From assembly GCF_900114435.1 (NCBI RefSeq), contig NZ_FOZK01000002.1, positions 806,001 through 870,000 on the forward strand: a stretch of 64,000 bases of DNA, in the 5' to 3' direction. Position numbers and translations under genes: made by a program. The notes below the pieces were generated by a model that had not been told where the DNA came from, made no database searches, and worked only from the letters and a program-made list of their open reading frames with translations. Shown here one piece after another: positions 53,305-62,279 of the stretch (position 1 is its first letter; each line of letters begins with the position of its first letter). The stretch is from Halomicrobium zhouii. GTDB lineage: Archaea; Halobacteriota; Halobacteria; Halobacteriales; Haloarculaceae.

Positions 53305-54281
53305 CGGGGAGCGAATCCTCGGCGACTCGACGCCGGTTTCTCGCCGCGAGCGCCGCCGCCGCGGCCGTCGGCCTCGCGGGCTGTGGCTCCGACGACCAGA
53401 CCAGGTACGGCTGGAACGACGTCGAGACGCCCACGCGGAAGGGACTGACGGACGCCGCGATGACGACCGACGGCCCCTACGCCGTCGGGGAGAGCGGCCT
53501 CGTCCTCACCCGGCGCGGCGACGAGTGGCAGACGGTCGTCCAGAACGGGCCCGACGGCTCGAACAACGGGCTCTCGGGCGTCGACGTCACCGACGACGGC
53601 CGGAAGCTCTGGATCTGTGGATCCAGCGGCGCGCTCGGCCGGTACGACGTCGTCGCGGGCGAGCTGACCGACTTCACCGCACCGAGACAGAAGACGAGTA
53701 GCTGGACCGACGTGGCCGTCGACGGCAGCGGCGGTTCGGAACAGGTGTACGTCGTCAACAGCTCGGGGGAACTGCTCCCCGGTCGCTGGGGCGGCCAGCG
53801 GATGAACTGGGCCGAGGTCACCAAGCCCACCGGCGGCGAGAGCGCCGCGGCCGTCGATACGGCTGCCGGCGTCGTCTACGTCACCGACACCGGTGGTGGC
53901 GTCTACCGACACGACGAGAACTCCGGGGACGGCTGGACGGCCGCGGGCGTCCGTGGCGTCGACGCCTCGCTCCGGGACGTGGCGGCAGTCGACGGCGACC
54001 TCGTCGACGTCGCTGCCGACGACGGCTCCATCTACGTCTACAACGGCTACAACTGGCTCCAGTTGCGCGCGGGCGAGCACCCGCTCCACGCCGTCGACCG
54101 GGACCGCCACCGCGGCCTGGCCGTCGGGAACGACGGGAGCGCCCACGCCATCCAGGAGAACAACTGGCAGACCGAGTCCACGCCGACGACGAAGACGCTC
54201 CAGGGCTGCGCCCTCGGGAACGAGTCTCACTCCGACGTCGCGGTGGGCAACGACGGGACGATACTCGAGCGGTTCGGCTGA
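53301..54281 (+). CDS. Tat-exported propeller-like lipoprotein
   Basis: The 326-residue protein has a twin-Arg signal (TRRRFLAASAAAAAVGLAGC) with a lipobox Cys near residue 28, so it is exported and lipid-anchored. The remainder consists of repeating beta blades with a shared pattern (GPYAVGESGLVLTRRGDEWQ, LSGVDVTDDGRKLWICGSSG, GVVYVTDTGGGVYRHDE, GLAVGNDGSAHAIQE), resembling YCF48/BNR-type propellers. It is homologous to the non-exported protein at 60599. Function unknown; possibly a scaffold outside the membrane. Confidence 0.78.
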   Translation: MTGSESSATRRRFLAASAAAAAVGLAGCGSDDQTRYGWNDVETPTRKGLTDAAMTTDGPYAVGESGLVLTRRGDEWQTVVQNGPDGSNNGLSGVDVTDDGRKLWICGSSGALGRYDVVAGELTDFTAPRQKTSSWTDVAVDGSGGSEQVYVVNSSGELLPGRWGGQRMNWAEVTKPTGGESAAAVDTAAGVVYVTDTGGGVYRHDENSGDGWTAAGVRGVDASLRDVAAVDGDLVDVAADDGSIYVYNGYNWLQLRAGEHPLHAVDRDRHRGLAVGNDGSAHAIQENNWQTESTPTTKTLQGCALGNESHSDVAVGNDGTILERFG

Positions 54282-54346
54282 GCCAGACCGTCCATCGAAC
54301 TGGCAAGTTTTGCCTATTTATTCGTCCCCCTCCCGTACAGCGGTTG

Positions 54347-54550
54347 ATGTCGGAGTTCATACTCGAAGTGGACGGCATGACGTGCATCAACTGCGAACAG
54401 CTCGTCGAAGACGAAGTCGCGGACCTGTGTTCCGTCGACGGCGTGTCGGCGAACGCGACGAAAGGTTGCGTCCGGGTCGAAGGCTCGCCCAGCGCCGTGC
54501 GTTCGGTGCAGGAGGCCATCGACGACCTCGGATTCGACGTCGAACAGTAG
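54347..54550 (+). CDS. heavy-metal-associated (HMA) domain protein
   Basis: This 67-residue protein is a single HMA domain with the metal motif GMTCINC (about residues 10-16), followed by SVDGVSANATKGCVRVEGSP. Such proteins carry Cu(I) or similar ions, as CopZ does. A TATTTA box at 54315-54320, about 30 bases upstream, supports a near-leaderless start at ATG 54347. It precedes the permease gene and may deliver metal to it. Confidence 0.85.
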   Translation: MSEFILEVDGMTCINCEQLVEDEVADLCSVDGVSANATKGCVRVEGSPSAVRSVQEAIDDLGFDVEQ

Positions 54551-54656
54551 CGAGACCGGCGGACCCTCTCTCGCGACGGGCAGGTCGACCTCCTCTCCGT
54601 CGCACGTTTTCGGCCGCCCACGGCGGCCACCAAACCCGCAGACCACTACGAGATTC

Positions 54657-56219
54657 ATGTATATCGACACCCTGGCACGCGCAGTCGAACTCGTCGCGGA
54701 GATGACCTGGGACACCTGGTGGGCGCTGGTGCTCGGCCTGACCATCTCCGGCGCCGTCGAGGTGTTCGTCGGCGAGGAACAGTTGACCGGCCTGCTGGGC
54801 GGCGACGGCTGGCGCGAGGCGTCGCTCGGTGCGGCCTTCGGCGTCGCCTCCTCCAGCTGCTCGTACTCGGCGGTCGGGACGACGAAGACCCTGTTCAAGA
54901 AGGGCGCCTCGGGGGCGGCCTCCCTCGGCGCGTTCATGTTCGCGAGCACCGACCTCGTCGTCGAACTCGGCCTCGTGCTGTGGGTGCTGCTCGGCTGGCA
55001 GTTCGTCGTCGGGGAGTACCTCGGTGGCGTCGTCGCCGTGGCCGTCATGGTGCTCCTCTTTCGCCACGTCATTCCCGAGTCGTGGGTCGAGGCCGCCCGC
55101 GAGCACGTCCGCACGCACGACGAGTCGGTCTGTGCCACCTGCGACATGACAGTCGAGCCCGGCGCCGACCCGGACGAGATCGTCGTCGAGGACGTCGACG
55201 GCCGCACCGAGTACTTCTGTTGCTCGGGCTGTCTGCAGGTGTACCGCTCGACGGGGGACGGCGGCGCCCTCTTCTCCCGGGCCGGCTGGACGAGCGCGGC
55301 CAGCGCGACGATGAAGGACTGGGAGATGATCGGCCGGGACCTCGTCCTCGGATTCGTGATCGCCGGCGTCGTCGGCGCGGCCGTCCCCGAGACCTGGTGG
55401 ACGGCGCTGTTCGGCACCCAGGGGACGTTCGAGGGCGTCGTCATCAACGCCACCATCGCCGTCCTCATCGGCGTCCTGACGTTCATGTGCTCGGTCGGCA
55501 ACGTCCCCTTCGCGCTGGTGCTGTGGCGCAACGGGCTCCCCTTCGGCGGCGTGCTGGCGTTCATCTACGCCGACCTCATCATCCCGCCGCTCGTCAATCT
55601 CTACCGGCGGTACTACGGGACCCGGATGGCCGCGACGCTGTTCGTCTCGCTGTTCTTCGCGGCCGTCGTCGCCGGCGTCGTCGTCCACTACCTCGTCACC
55701 TGGGCCGGCATCGTCCCCTCCCAGGGCGTCGTCGGCGGCACCATCTCGAACGAGTACACGACCGTCCTCAACCTCGTGTTCACACCGGTGTTCGCGGGGC
55801 AGGTCCTGGCGACGTACGGCCTCGACGCCGTCGAGGAGAAACTGCGTGACTGGGCCGGCGAGGTGTACTACGCCCTGCTGCTCGCGTGGGTCGGGCTCTC
55901 GATGGGTTTCCTCGCCGTCGCCGGTGCCCTCTACTGGCTCCGGGACCGGCTCTCCTCGCTGCACGCGTCGCTCACGACCGCCGACGCGGGCGACGACGAC
56001 CTCGACCGGGACGCCGAACAGTCGACACCTCGCCGGCGGGCGGAGTACTACGCCTGGCTAGTCGTCCTCGGGTTCTCGCAGGTCGTCCGGACCGCCTGGC
56101 GAGCGGCGGTCGGACTCGGGGACGCCGTCCAGCGCCTCGGCGCGGGCGCGTGGTCGCTGGGTCGCACCGTGGCGACGGCCATCCGCCGGACCTGGATCCA
56201 CGTGCGGTCGTGGCGATGA
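54657..56219 (+). CDS. permease with internal YHS-like metal-binding domain
   Basis: The 520-residue protein has two permease halves, each about four membrane spans (first half with AFGVASSSCSYSAVGTTKTL, second with LTFMCSVGNVPFALVLWRNG), as in DUF318/ArsP-like permeases. Between them, about residues 155-200, sits a Cys-rich YHS-like domain (VCATCDMTVEPGADPDEIVV, then RTEYFCCSGCLQVYRS). This suggests efflux of copper, zinc or arsenical ions. It overlaps the next gene by four bases. The C-terminus carries an additional span and basic tail. Confidence 0.82.
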   Translation: MYIDTLARAVELVAEMTWDTWWALVLGLTISGAVEVFVGEEQLTGLLGGDGWREASLGAAFGVASSSCSYSAVGTTKTLFKKGASGAASLGAFMFASTDLVVELGLVLWVLLGWQFVVGEYLGGVVAVAVMVLLFRHVIPESWVEAAREHVRTHDESVCATCDMTVEPGADPDEIVVEDVDGRTEYFCCSGCLQVYRSTGDGGALFSRAGWTSAASATMKDWEMIGRDLVLGFVIAGVVGAAVPETWWTALFGTQGTFEGVVINATIAVLIGVLTFMCSVGNVPFALVLWRNGLPFGGVLAFIYADLIIPPLVNLYRRYYGTRMAATLFVSLFFAAVVAGVVVHYLVTWAGIVPSQGVVGGTISNEYTTVLNLVFTPVFAGQVLATYGLDAVEEKLRDWAGEVYYALLLAWVGLSMGFLAVAGALYWLRDRLSSLHASLTTADAGDDDLDRDAEQSTPRRRAEYYAWLVVLGFSQVVRTAWRAAVGLGDAVQRLGAGAWSLGRTVATAIRRTWIHVRSWR

Positions 56220-57697
56220 CGGACGGACCGGACCGCGACGCCGGCGACCCGGCCGACTCCCCGCCCGCCGACTCCCCGCCCGCCGACTCCCCGCCCGCCG
56301 ACCCCCCGCCCGCCGCCGAGCCCACCACCCGCTCCGCTGACGGCGTCCCGGTCTCGGACCTCGAGACGGCGGGCCCCCTGCCGACTCCCGGCATCGGCGA
56401 CGACGACGGTCCGGTGCTCCCGGCCCGTCCCGACGGAAGTGACGACGGCGGAGATGGAACGCGGAGTGCGTCGAACCTCGTCGCCGTTCTGGCGTCGACG
56501 GCGGGCTTCGAAGCGACGGTGTGGGTCCTCGTGCGCTACGTCCCCGAGTACCTCCAGACGCTGGGCGTCGGGGCGCCGCTGATCGGCGCCCTCGGTACCC
56601 TCTGGCTGCTCGGTCGCCGGCTCGGAACCGGCGGGTCCTCCCCGCGGCGGTGGCGGGTCGTCGCCGGTGCACTCGCCGCCGCCGTCGGTCTCTCGCTGTG
56701 GGCACTCGTTCCGGAACTGGCCGCCGGCTCCGCGGTCACGGCCTCGCTGGTCGTCGCGGCGGGCGGCGTCGGCGTCGCGGCGTGGGCCCGTTTCGGCCCG
56801 GACCGGAGCGTCGGTCGGTGGTCCCTGGCGGACTGGAACGACACCGCGAGCCCGGATCGGTCGGGCTGGGCCGTCGCCGCGCTGACGGTCGCGGTCGTGA
56901 TCTTCGCCCTCGCGCGGTCGTTCGAGGCGGGCTACCGCGTCTCGCTGACGCTGACCGCCGCGCTGGGCGTCACCGTCGCGGCTCTGTGGGCTACCGGCGG
57001 GTTCGACGGCTCCGGTTCCGTCCCCGCTCCGTCCGGCGGCGAGTCGCCGGTCCGCTCGCGGGAGCGCCCCTCGCTGGGCCGCGACGTCTCCCGGTTCGGG
57101 CTGACGATGGTCTCGCTGTTCGTCGTCGTCGCCGTCACGACCGTCCTCGACGTGGACCTCGTCCTGTTCGGCCGTCGCCTCTCCCCGGCGGCGACGTTCG
57201 GGCTCTTCCTCGTCGCGGAACTGGCGACCGCGGCAGTTGTCGCACGCGTCGGCCCGCGCGTCGTCGACGTCGTCGGCGCCCGCGCGGCGACGGTGTACGC
57301 GAGCGTCGTCGTCGCCGCCTTCCCGCTCGTCCTCGTCACCGTGCCGGCCACGCCGCTGGTCGTCGGTGCCGTCTTCGCGGTCTACGGGACGCGGTCGGTC
57401 GGTCGCGTGGCGCGGTCCCGCACCGAACCTCGGGGAGAGGCGACCGGGACCGACACCGCCCGGTCCGACCTGCCCGTTCGGGAGGTCGAACGGCCGGATG
57501 GTCCCCACTCGACCGGTCGAACCGCCGGCGAGGGGCGCACACTGAGCGACCGACGCGCCCTCGCGGTCGCGACCGCGCCGCTACTGGGCGGCGTCCTCTA
57601 CGCGGTCGACCCGGTCCTCGCGTTCGGCGTGGCGACCGCGGTCGGTGCCGTCGGCGCCTGGGAGACGGTCCGGCGCGGGTGGACGCGGACCGGGTGA
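56216..57697 (+). CDS. multi-spanning membrane protein (MFS-like), unknown
   Basis: The 493-residue protein starts within the ATGA of the permease stop. The first 85 residues are Pro/Asp/Gly-rich and disordered, including a tandem DSPPA repeat. About ten or more hydrophobic spans follow, in a 12-helix-like arrangement with large Ala/Val content and a central hydrophilic loop. It may be a divergent major-facilitator or other transporter; no motif confirms this. Its position between the permease and the oxidase gene suggests a common membrane process. Confidence 0.6.
   Translation: MTDGPDRDAGDPADSPPADSPPADSPPADPPPAAEPTTRSADGVPVSDLETAGPLPTPGIGDDDGPVLPARPDGSDDGGDGTRSASNLVAVLASTAGFEATVWVLVRYVPEYLQTLGVGAPLIGALGTLWLLGRRLGTGGSSPRRWRVVAGALAAAVGLSLWALVPELAAGSAVTASLVVAAGGVGVAAWARFGPDRSVGRWSLADWNDTASPDRSGWAVAALTVAVVIFALARSFEAGYRVSLTLTAALGVTVAALWATGGFDGSGSVPAPSGGESPVRSRERPSLGRDVSRFGLTMVSLFVVVAVTTVLDVDLVLFGRRLSPAATFGLFLVAELATAAVVARVGPRVVDVVGARAATVYASVVVAAFPLVLVTVPATPLVVGAVFAVYGTRSVGRVARSRTEPRGEATGTDTARSDLPVREVERPDGPHSTGRTAGEGRTLSDRRALAVATAPLLGGVLYAVDPVLAFGVATAVGAVGAWETVRRGWTRTG
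56255..56314 (+). repeat. 15-base tandem repeat coding DSPPA units
   Basis: Three exact units of GACTCCCCGCCCGCC (56255-56299) and a fourth with one altered base (56300-56314) lie in the 5' part of the membrane protein gene and encode DSPPA, DSPPA, DSPPA, DPPPA. Copy number could vary by slippage without shifting the frame. Confidence 0.8.
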
Positions 57698-57775
57698 CTC
57701 CGTCGGCGGCCGAGCAGCCGATTCCTGCCGAGAGAGGGGCCGGCGAACCGGACGAGGTGAATCCCAACGAACCCG

Positions 57776-59392
57776 ATGTCAGACCCATCACGACCCACGA
57801 AACCCACCGGCCTTCGCAGGTGGCTCACGACCGTCGACCACCGCGACGTCGGGCGGCTTTACATAGCGCTCGCGGCGGTCGCGGGCGCGTGGGGCGGCCT
57901 CGACGCCATGGCGGTCCGGACGGAACTCGTCACGCCGGGGACTGGCGTCTGGGGGGCACAGACCTACGACGCCTTCTTCACGACCCACGGGCTGACGATG
58001 CTGTTCTTCTTCGCGACGCCGCTGGCGTTCGGGCTGGCGAACGTCGTCGTGCCGCTGCTCATCGGCGCCGACGAGATGTCCTTTCCGCGGGTCAACGCCC
58101 TGGCCTTCTGGCTGTTGCCGCCGGCCTTGCTCCTCGTACGTGCGGGCACTATCGGCCAGTTGCTCGGCATCTCGTGGCTCGCGCCGCCGGCGACGGGGTG
58201 GACGATGTACCCGCCGATGAGCGCGGAACAGGCGGGCGTCGGCCTCGACTTCGCGCTGATCGGGCTCCACCTGAGCGGCGTGTCGACGGTGGCCGGTGCG
58301 ATCAATCTGGTGGTGACCATCGTCGCCGAGCGGGGCGACGCGACGCCGTGGCACCGGCTGGACATCTTCACGTGGTCGATGCTCACGACGGCTGGGCTCG
58401 TCCTGTTCGCCTTCCCAGTCCTCGGGAGCGCCGTCGTGATGCTCCTGCTCGACCGGAACGCGGGGACGACCTACTTCGCCGTCGAGGGCGGCGGTCCGCT
58501 GCTGTGGCAACACCTCTTCTGGTTCTTCGGCCACCCGGAGGTGTACATCCTCGTCCTGCCCGCGATGGGCGTCGTGAGCCTGCTGTTGCCGCGCTTCGCG
58601 GGTCGGAAGCTGTTCGGCTTCCGCTACGTGGTCTACTCGACGCTGGCCATCGGCGTCCTGAGCTTCGGCGTCTGGGGGCACCACATGTTCGCGACGGGCA
58701 TCGACCCCAGGCTTCGGGCCTCCTTCGTGGCCGTCTCGCTGGCCATCGCCGTCCCGAGCGCGGTCAAGACGTTCAACTGGATCGCGACGCTGTGGAACGG
58801 CCGGGTCCGGCTCACCGTCCCGATGCTGTTCTGCCTCGGCGCGGTCGGGACGTTCGTCCTCGGCGGCGTGACGGGGGTGTTCCTCGCCGCCGCGCCCGTC
58901 GACCAGTTGCTCCACGGCACCTACTACGTCGTCGGGCACTTCCACCTCGTCCTGGTCGGGATGATCGTCTCGGCCCTCTTCGCGGCGACGTACTACTGGT
59001 TCCCGCTGGTGACGGGGCGGCTGTACGACGTCCGGCTGGGCCGCGTCCACTTCTGGCTCACGCTGGGCGGGACGCTGACCGCGTTCGTCCCGATGCTACT
59101 GATGGGCCAGCTGGGACTTCCGCGCCGGATGGCGACGTACCCCGAGGCGTTCGTCCCGCTCCAGACGGCCGCGACGGTCGGCGCGTACGTCCTCGGGATC
59201 GGACAGGTGGTCTGGCTATGGAACGTAGGCAGTGCGTTGTGGCAGGGTGACCGGGTCGAGGCCGCCGACGTCGGTCCCGGTCACCGCGGCGTCGGTGCGA
59301 CTCCCGAGTGGACGGCGCTGGATTCCCCCGACGCGGAACCGGACGACCGTCGCGGGGACGCGGCGTCGTGGGACCGACGGCGCGAACGCTGA
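57776..59392 (+). CDS. heme-copper oxidase subunit I (cytochrome c oxidase, aa3 type A)
   Basis: The 538-residue protein has 12 membrane spans and all six metal-binding His: H71 (THGLTM), H253 with E255 and cross-link Tyr Y257 (FFGHPEVYI), H302-H303 (GHHMF), and H388 and H390 (GHFHLV). A K-channel Lys is at 331 (VPSAVKTFNW) and D-channel residues Asp99 and Asn107 are present, so it should reduce oxygen and pump protons as type A1. A hydrophilic C-terminal tail of about 55 residues follows. No subunit II or III gene lies nearby, which is unusual. Confidence 0.93.
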   Translation: MSDPSRPTKPTGLRRWLTTVDHRDVGRLYIALAAVAGAWGGLDAMAVRTELVTPGTGVWGAQTYDAFFTTHGLTMLFFFATPLAFGLANVVVPLLIGADEMSFPRVNALAFWLLPPALLLVRAGTIGQLLGISWLAPPATGWTMYPPMSAEQAGVGLDFALIGLHLSGVSTVAGAINLVVTIVAERGDATPWHRLDIFTWSMLTTAGLVLFAFPVLGSAVVMLLLDRNAGTTYFAVEGGGPLLWQHLFWFFGHPEVYILVLPAMGVVSLLLPRFAGRKLFGFRYVVYSTLAIGVLSFGVWGHHMFATGIDPRLRASFVAVSLAIAVPSAVKTFNWIATLWNGRVRLTVPMLFCLGAVGTFVLGGVTGVFLAAAPVDQLLHGTYYVVGHFHLVLVGMIVSALFAATYYWFPLVTGRLYDVRLGRVHFWLTLGGTLTAFVPMLLMGQLGLPRRMATYPEAFVPLQTAATVGAYVLGIGQVVWLWNVGSALWQGDRVEAADVGPGHRGVGATPEWTALDSPDAEPDDRRGDAASWDRRRER

Positions 59393-59513
59393 CGGCACGG
59401 CGTCGTGGCCCAGCGAACCGCGGTCGCCGTCCCGGTCGCGTCAGGTATTCAGGCCGCCGCCGGGTTCGATTCCCGGGCGCGACAGTGGCGGGATTCCCCG
59501 CCAGTATCGACGC

Positions 59514-59921
59514 ATGAACGACGAAACGGGCGAGAAAGCACGTATCGGCATACAGCCAACCAAGTGTCCCGACGACCTGCGAGCGATCCTCGACGTGACT
59601 GGCTTCCAGCGGGACCTCCTCCTCACCGTGGCCTGCGCCGGGAACTCGTACCCGTGTGGTCAGGCGGTCCACACGGCTCTGGAGACCGTCTGGGGGAAGG
59701 AAGTCAACGAGAGCCGGGTCTACCAGAACCTCAGCGAACTGAAGGGCAACGACCTGATAACGAGCTATCCCATCGACGGGCGGACCAAGGGATACCGAGT
59801 GACGGACAGGGGGCGTTCGCTCGTCTGTGCGTACTGTTCGTGGGCGATGGCCTGCCTCTCGGAGGCCACTGACGGGGAATCGGATGCCGACCCCTGTTCG
59901 GAGTTCGAGACGGAGCCCTAG
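59514..59921 (+). CDS. PadR-like winged-helix regulator
   Basis: The 135-residue protein from ATG 59514 has a PadR-type winged helix: TGFQRDLLLTVACAGNSYPC, VWGKEVNESRVYQNLSELKG and DLITSYPIDGRTKGYRVTDR. A C-terminal Cys cluster (VCAYCSWAMACL) may bind a metal, giving a metal- or redox-responsive regulator. It follows the oxidase gene by about 120 bases and may control it. Confidence 0.82.
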   Translation: MNDETGEKARIGIQPTKCPDDLRAILDVTGFQRDLLLTVACAGNSYPCGQAVHTALETVWGKEVNESRVYQNLSELKGNDLITSYPIDGRTKGYRVTDRGRSLVCAYCSWAMACLSEATDGESDADPCSEFETEP

Positions 59922-60002
59922 GCCGACGACAGCGTCGAGAGCGACGGCACCAGTCGATCGCGGACGTCCCCGGAGACGGGACGGTACTTCTGAACCGACA
60001 AT

Positions 60003-60257
60003 ATGACGAGAAACTCCTGGAACCGACCGACCGAGCGCGCACAGATCGATCGGCAGACGACCACGTCGGTCCGCGGGGACCGGCGCGGGCCCGCTGTGGA
60101 CCGAACCGACGAAACACGAGTTCCGGCCGAACCGCTGGATGATCCGAGCGAACGACCGGGTGGACCGAACGACCGACTGAGCGAGTCCGCCGACGACGTG
60201 GTGCTCCGGGCCAGCGACGAGGCCGACCGCGTCGCGCGGGACGAGCACACCCGGTGA
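60003..60257 (+). CDS. small charged hypothetical protein
   Basis: The 84-residue frame begins MTRNSWNRPTERAQIDRQTT and is rich in Asp, Arg and Pro, probably disordered. It ends eight bases before the next membrane gene. Acidic composition supports coding, but no domain is visible. Confidence is limited by length and simplicity. Confidence 0.4.
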   Translation: MTRNSWNRPTERAQIDRQTTTSVRGDRRGPAVDRTDETRVPAEPLDDPSERPGGPNDRLSESADDVVLRASDEADRVARDEHTR

Positions 60258-60264
60258 ACGGGCC

Positions 60265-60591
60265 GTGTTCGTCATCCACCTCGTCGCCGGATTCGTCGGT
60301 GCGTTCCTGCTGTTCGGCCCGGCGATTTACACGGGATTACAGCTCCTGCCCGGGGAGCCGGCAGTCGAGTACCCGGTCGCCGCCGCGACGGCGCTCGTCG
60401 GCGTGCTGGTCGCCGGGCTGGTCGACGGACTGCTCGGCTGGCTCCCGGTCGTCGGCGTCGTCCTCGCGCCGCTGGCCTGGAGTGCCGTCGTACGACGATT
60501 CGGCCGCGCTTCGTGGCCAGCGAGCGTCGCCGTCGGCTTCGCCACCTGGGCGCTCTCACGGCTCCTCTACGCCGGGCTCTCCGGACTATAA
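60265..60591 (+). CDS. small membrane protein
   Basis: The 108-residue protein starts at GTG 60265 and has about three spans (VIHLVAGFVGAFLLFGPAIY, VAAATALVGVLVAGLVDGLL and LPVVGVVLAPLAWSAVV). It is the first gene of a tight trio with the propeller gene starting eight bases downstream. Function unknown. Confidence 0.65.
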   Translation: MFVIHLVAGFVGAFLLFGPAIYTGLQLLPGEPAVEYPVAAATALVGVLVAGLVDGLLGWLPVVGVVLAPLAWSAVVRRFGRASWPASVAVGFATWALSRLLYAGLSGL

Positions 60592-60598
60592 CGACCTC

Positions 60599-61897
60599 AT
60601 GAAAGCATTTGACTCACTACAGACGACGATCGATAGCCTCACGAACGAAGCGAAACGCCGGACGGACGACGTCGATACCGGGACGCCGAGTTCCGCGCCC
60701 GGGTCCGCAGCGAGCGACGACCCTGACGCGGCGTCGACCGGCCGAGACGACGACTCATCGACCGACCGCGAGTCGGCCGACCGCGGCTCGTCGAACGACT
60801 CGCGAACACCGCCGTCGGACGATTCCAGAACGCCGCCGTCCGACGGCGACAGACCGACGGCGTCTGGCTCGGGCGACGACGGCGAGGCGGGGACGGCCGA
60901 CGGAACCTGGCGCGTCGTCGACACCGACGTCGAGAAGACGATGTACGACGTCACCCGGACGGCGAACGGCGTCTACGCCGTCGGCGACAGCGGGACCGTC
61001 GCCAGCCGCGGGGCCGGGGGCGAGTGGACTGTCGCCATCCCGAGCGGTCCGGCGGTCAAGCGCAACACGCTGACCGGCGTCGACGTCACCGACGACGGCG
61101 AGCGGATCTGGTTCGCGGGAGGTAGCGGCGCCATCGGGATGTACGACACGACCACCGGTCGCAAGTACGACTACTCGGCGCCCATGGAGATGACGAGTAC
61201 CTGGGAAGCGATCGGGATCGCCGGCGAGCGCGGCGACGAACGCCTCTTCCTCGCGAACGGCTCGGGCGAGGTACTCGAGGCCACGGTCGACGATGACGGC
61301 TGTCCCGCGTTCGGCGACCCGGTCAAACCGGGAAGCGGGTCCACCATCCCCGCGCTGACTGTCCGCGACGACGTCACGTACGCCGTCGACACGAGCGGGA
61401 ACGTCTTCGAGCGACGGGACGGCGAGTGGGCGACCGTCGGCATCGAGAACGCCCAGATCAACTTCACCGACGTCGACGTCGGTCCCGACGGAAGCGTGCT
61501 CGTCACGGGCGGGGGCGGCATCGTCTATCGCTACGACGCGACCTGCGGGAACTGGACGCCGGTCGCCGTCGGCACGGTCGTCCTCCGCGGGATCGACCGG
61601 TGTGAAGGGCGCCTCGCCGTCGTCGGCGACGGCGGGCACGCCTACGAACGCAGACCTCGCGAGGGCTGGACCGGCGTCGAGACGGGCGTCGAGGCGACCC
61701 TGCACGGGATCGCACTCGGCGAGACGGACGTCGCCGTCGGCGAGGGCGGCGTCATCGTCGAGCGCGAGGCCGGCAGCCGGGCCGACGGTGCGGCTGAGGA
61801 CCGGACCGGTGCAGAGACCAGCGGCCGGGCGGAGACAGACTCGAACGTAGTGGTCGGTCCACGCTCCCTCGACAGCGACCCCGGAGGTGACTCGTGA
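60599..61897 (+). CDS. propeller-like protein without signal peptide
   Basis: The 432-residue protein from ATG 60599 has a Ser/Asp/Thr-rich disordered N-terminus of about 105 residues, then repeating beta blades that parallel the exported protein at 53301 (NGVYAVGDSGTVASRGAGGE, LTGVDVTDDGERIWFAGGSG, PALTVRDDVTYAVDTSGNVF). Similarity extends over roughly 300 residues. There is no Tat or Sec signal, so it should stay in the cytoplasm. It overlaps the next gene by four bases. Function unknown; scaffold or ligand binding is possible. Confidence 0.72.
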   Translation: MKAFDSLQTTIDSLTNEAKRRTDDVDTGTPSSAPGSAASDDPDAASTGRDDDSSTDRESADRGSSNDSRTPPSDDSRTPPSDGDRPTASGSGDDGEAGTADGTWRVVDTDVEKTMYDVTRTANGVYAVGDSGTVASRGAGGEWTVAIPSGPAVKRNTLTGVDVTDDGERIWFAGGSGAIGMYDTTTGRKYDYSAPMEMTSTWEAIGIAGERGDERLFLANGSGEVLEATVDDDGCPAFGDPVKPGSGSTIPALTVRDDVTYAVDTSGNVFERRDGEWATVGIENAQINFTDVDVGPDGSVLVTGGGGIVYRYDATCGNWTPVAVGTVVLRGIDRCEGRLAVVGDGGHAYERRPREGWTGVETGVEATLHGIALGETDVAVGEGGVIVEREAGSRADGAAEDRTGAETSGRAETDSNVVVGPRSLDSDPGGDS

Positions 61898-62208
61898 GCG
61901 TCGACGTCGCGACGGCGCTGTTCCAGATGGTGGCGCTGGCGGTGCCACCCATCGCCGTCCTGATCCAGATGCTGCGCAAGTCAGAGAACCTCCCCTGGCG
62001 GTACCGGAAGTGGAGTTTCGGGCTGGCGATTCTGAGCGTCGTCTCCTTCATCGCCACGGGCACGCTGGTCGCCGCGTATCTGATCATCCACACCGGTCCA
62101 CCCCTCCTCCTGCAGGCCGGTCTCGCGCTCGCCATCCTGGGACTCGTCCCCTTCTCGCTGTTCACCGGCATCCTCTACAAGGAACACAAGTCCGAGCACG
62201 GGCCCTAG
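61894..62208 (+). CDS. small three-helix membrane protein
   Basis: This 104-residue protein starts at GTG 61894, overlapping the propeller stop in GTGA, with a GGAGGTGA Shine-Dalgarno at 61883-61890. Three membrane segments (ALFQMVALAVPPIAVLIQML, FGLAILSVVSFIATGTLVAA and LAILGLVPFSLFTGILY) are separated by short loops. It is probably a small membrane partner of the propeller protein. The family is not recognised. Confidence 0.7.
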   Translation: MSVDVATALFQMVALAVPPIAVLIQMLRKSENLPWRYRKWSFGLAILSVVSFIATGTLVAAYLIIHTGPPLLLQAGLALAILGLVPFSLFTGILYKEHKSEHGP

Positions 62209-62279
62209 CCCGGTCCACCCGGTGAACGGCGAGCGGCGGGGATGAACGTTTTTAACCTCCGGTCGCATGCGTTTCCACA

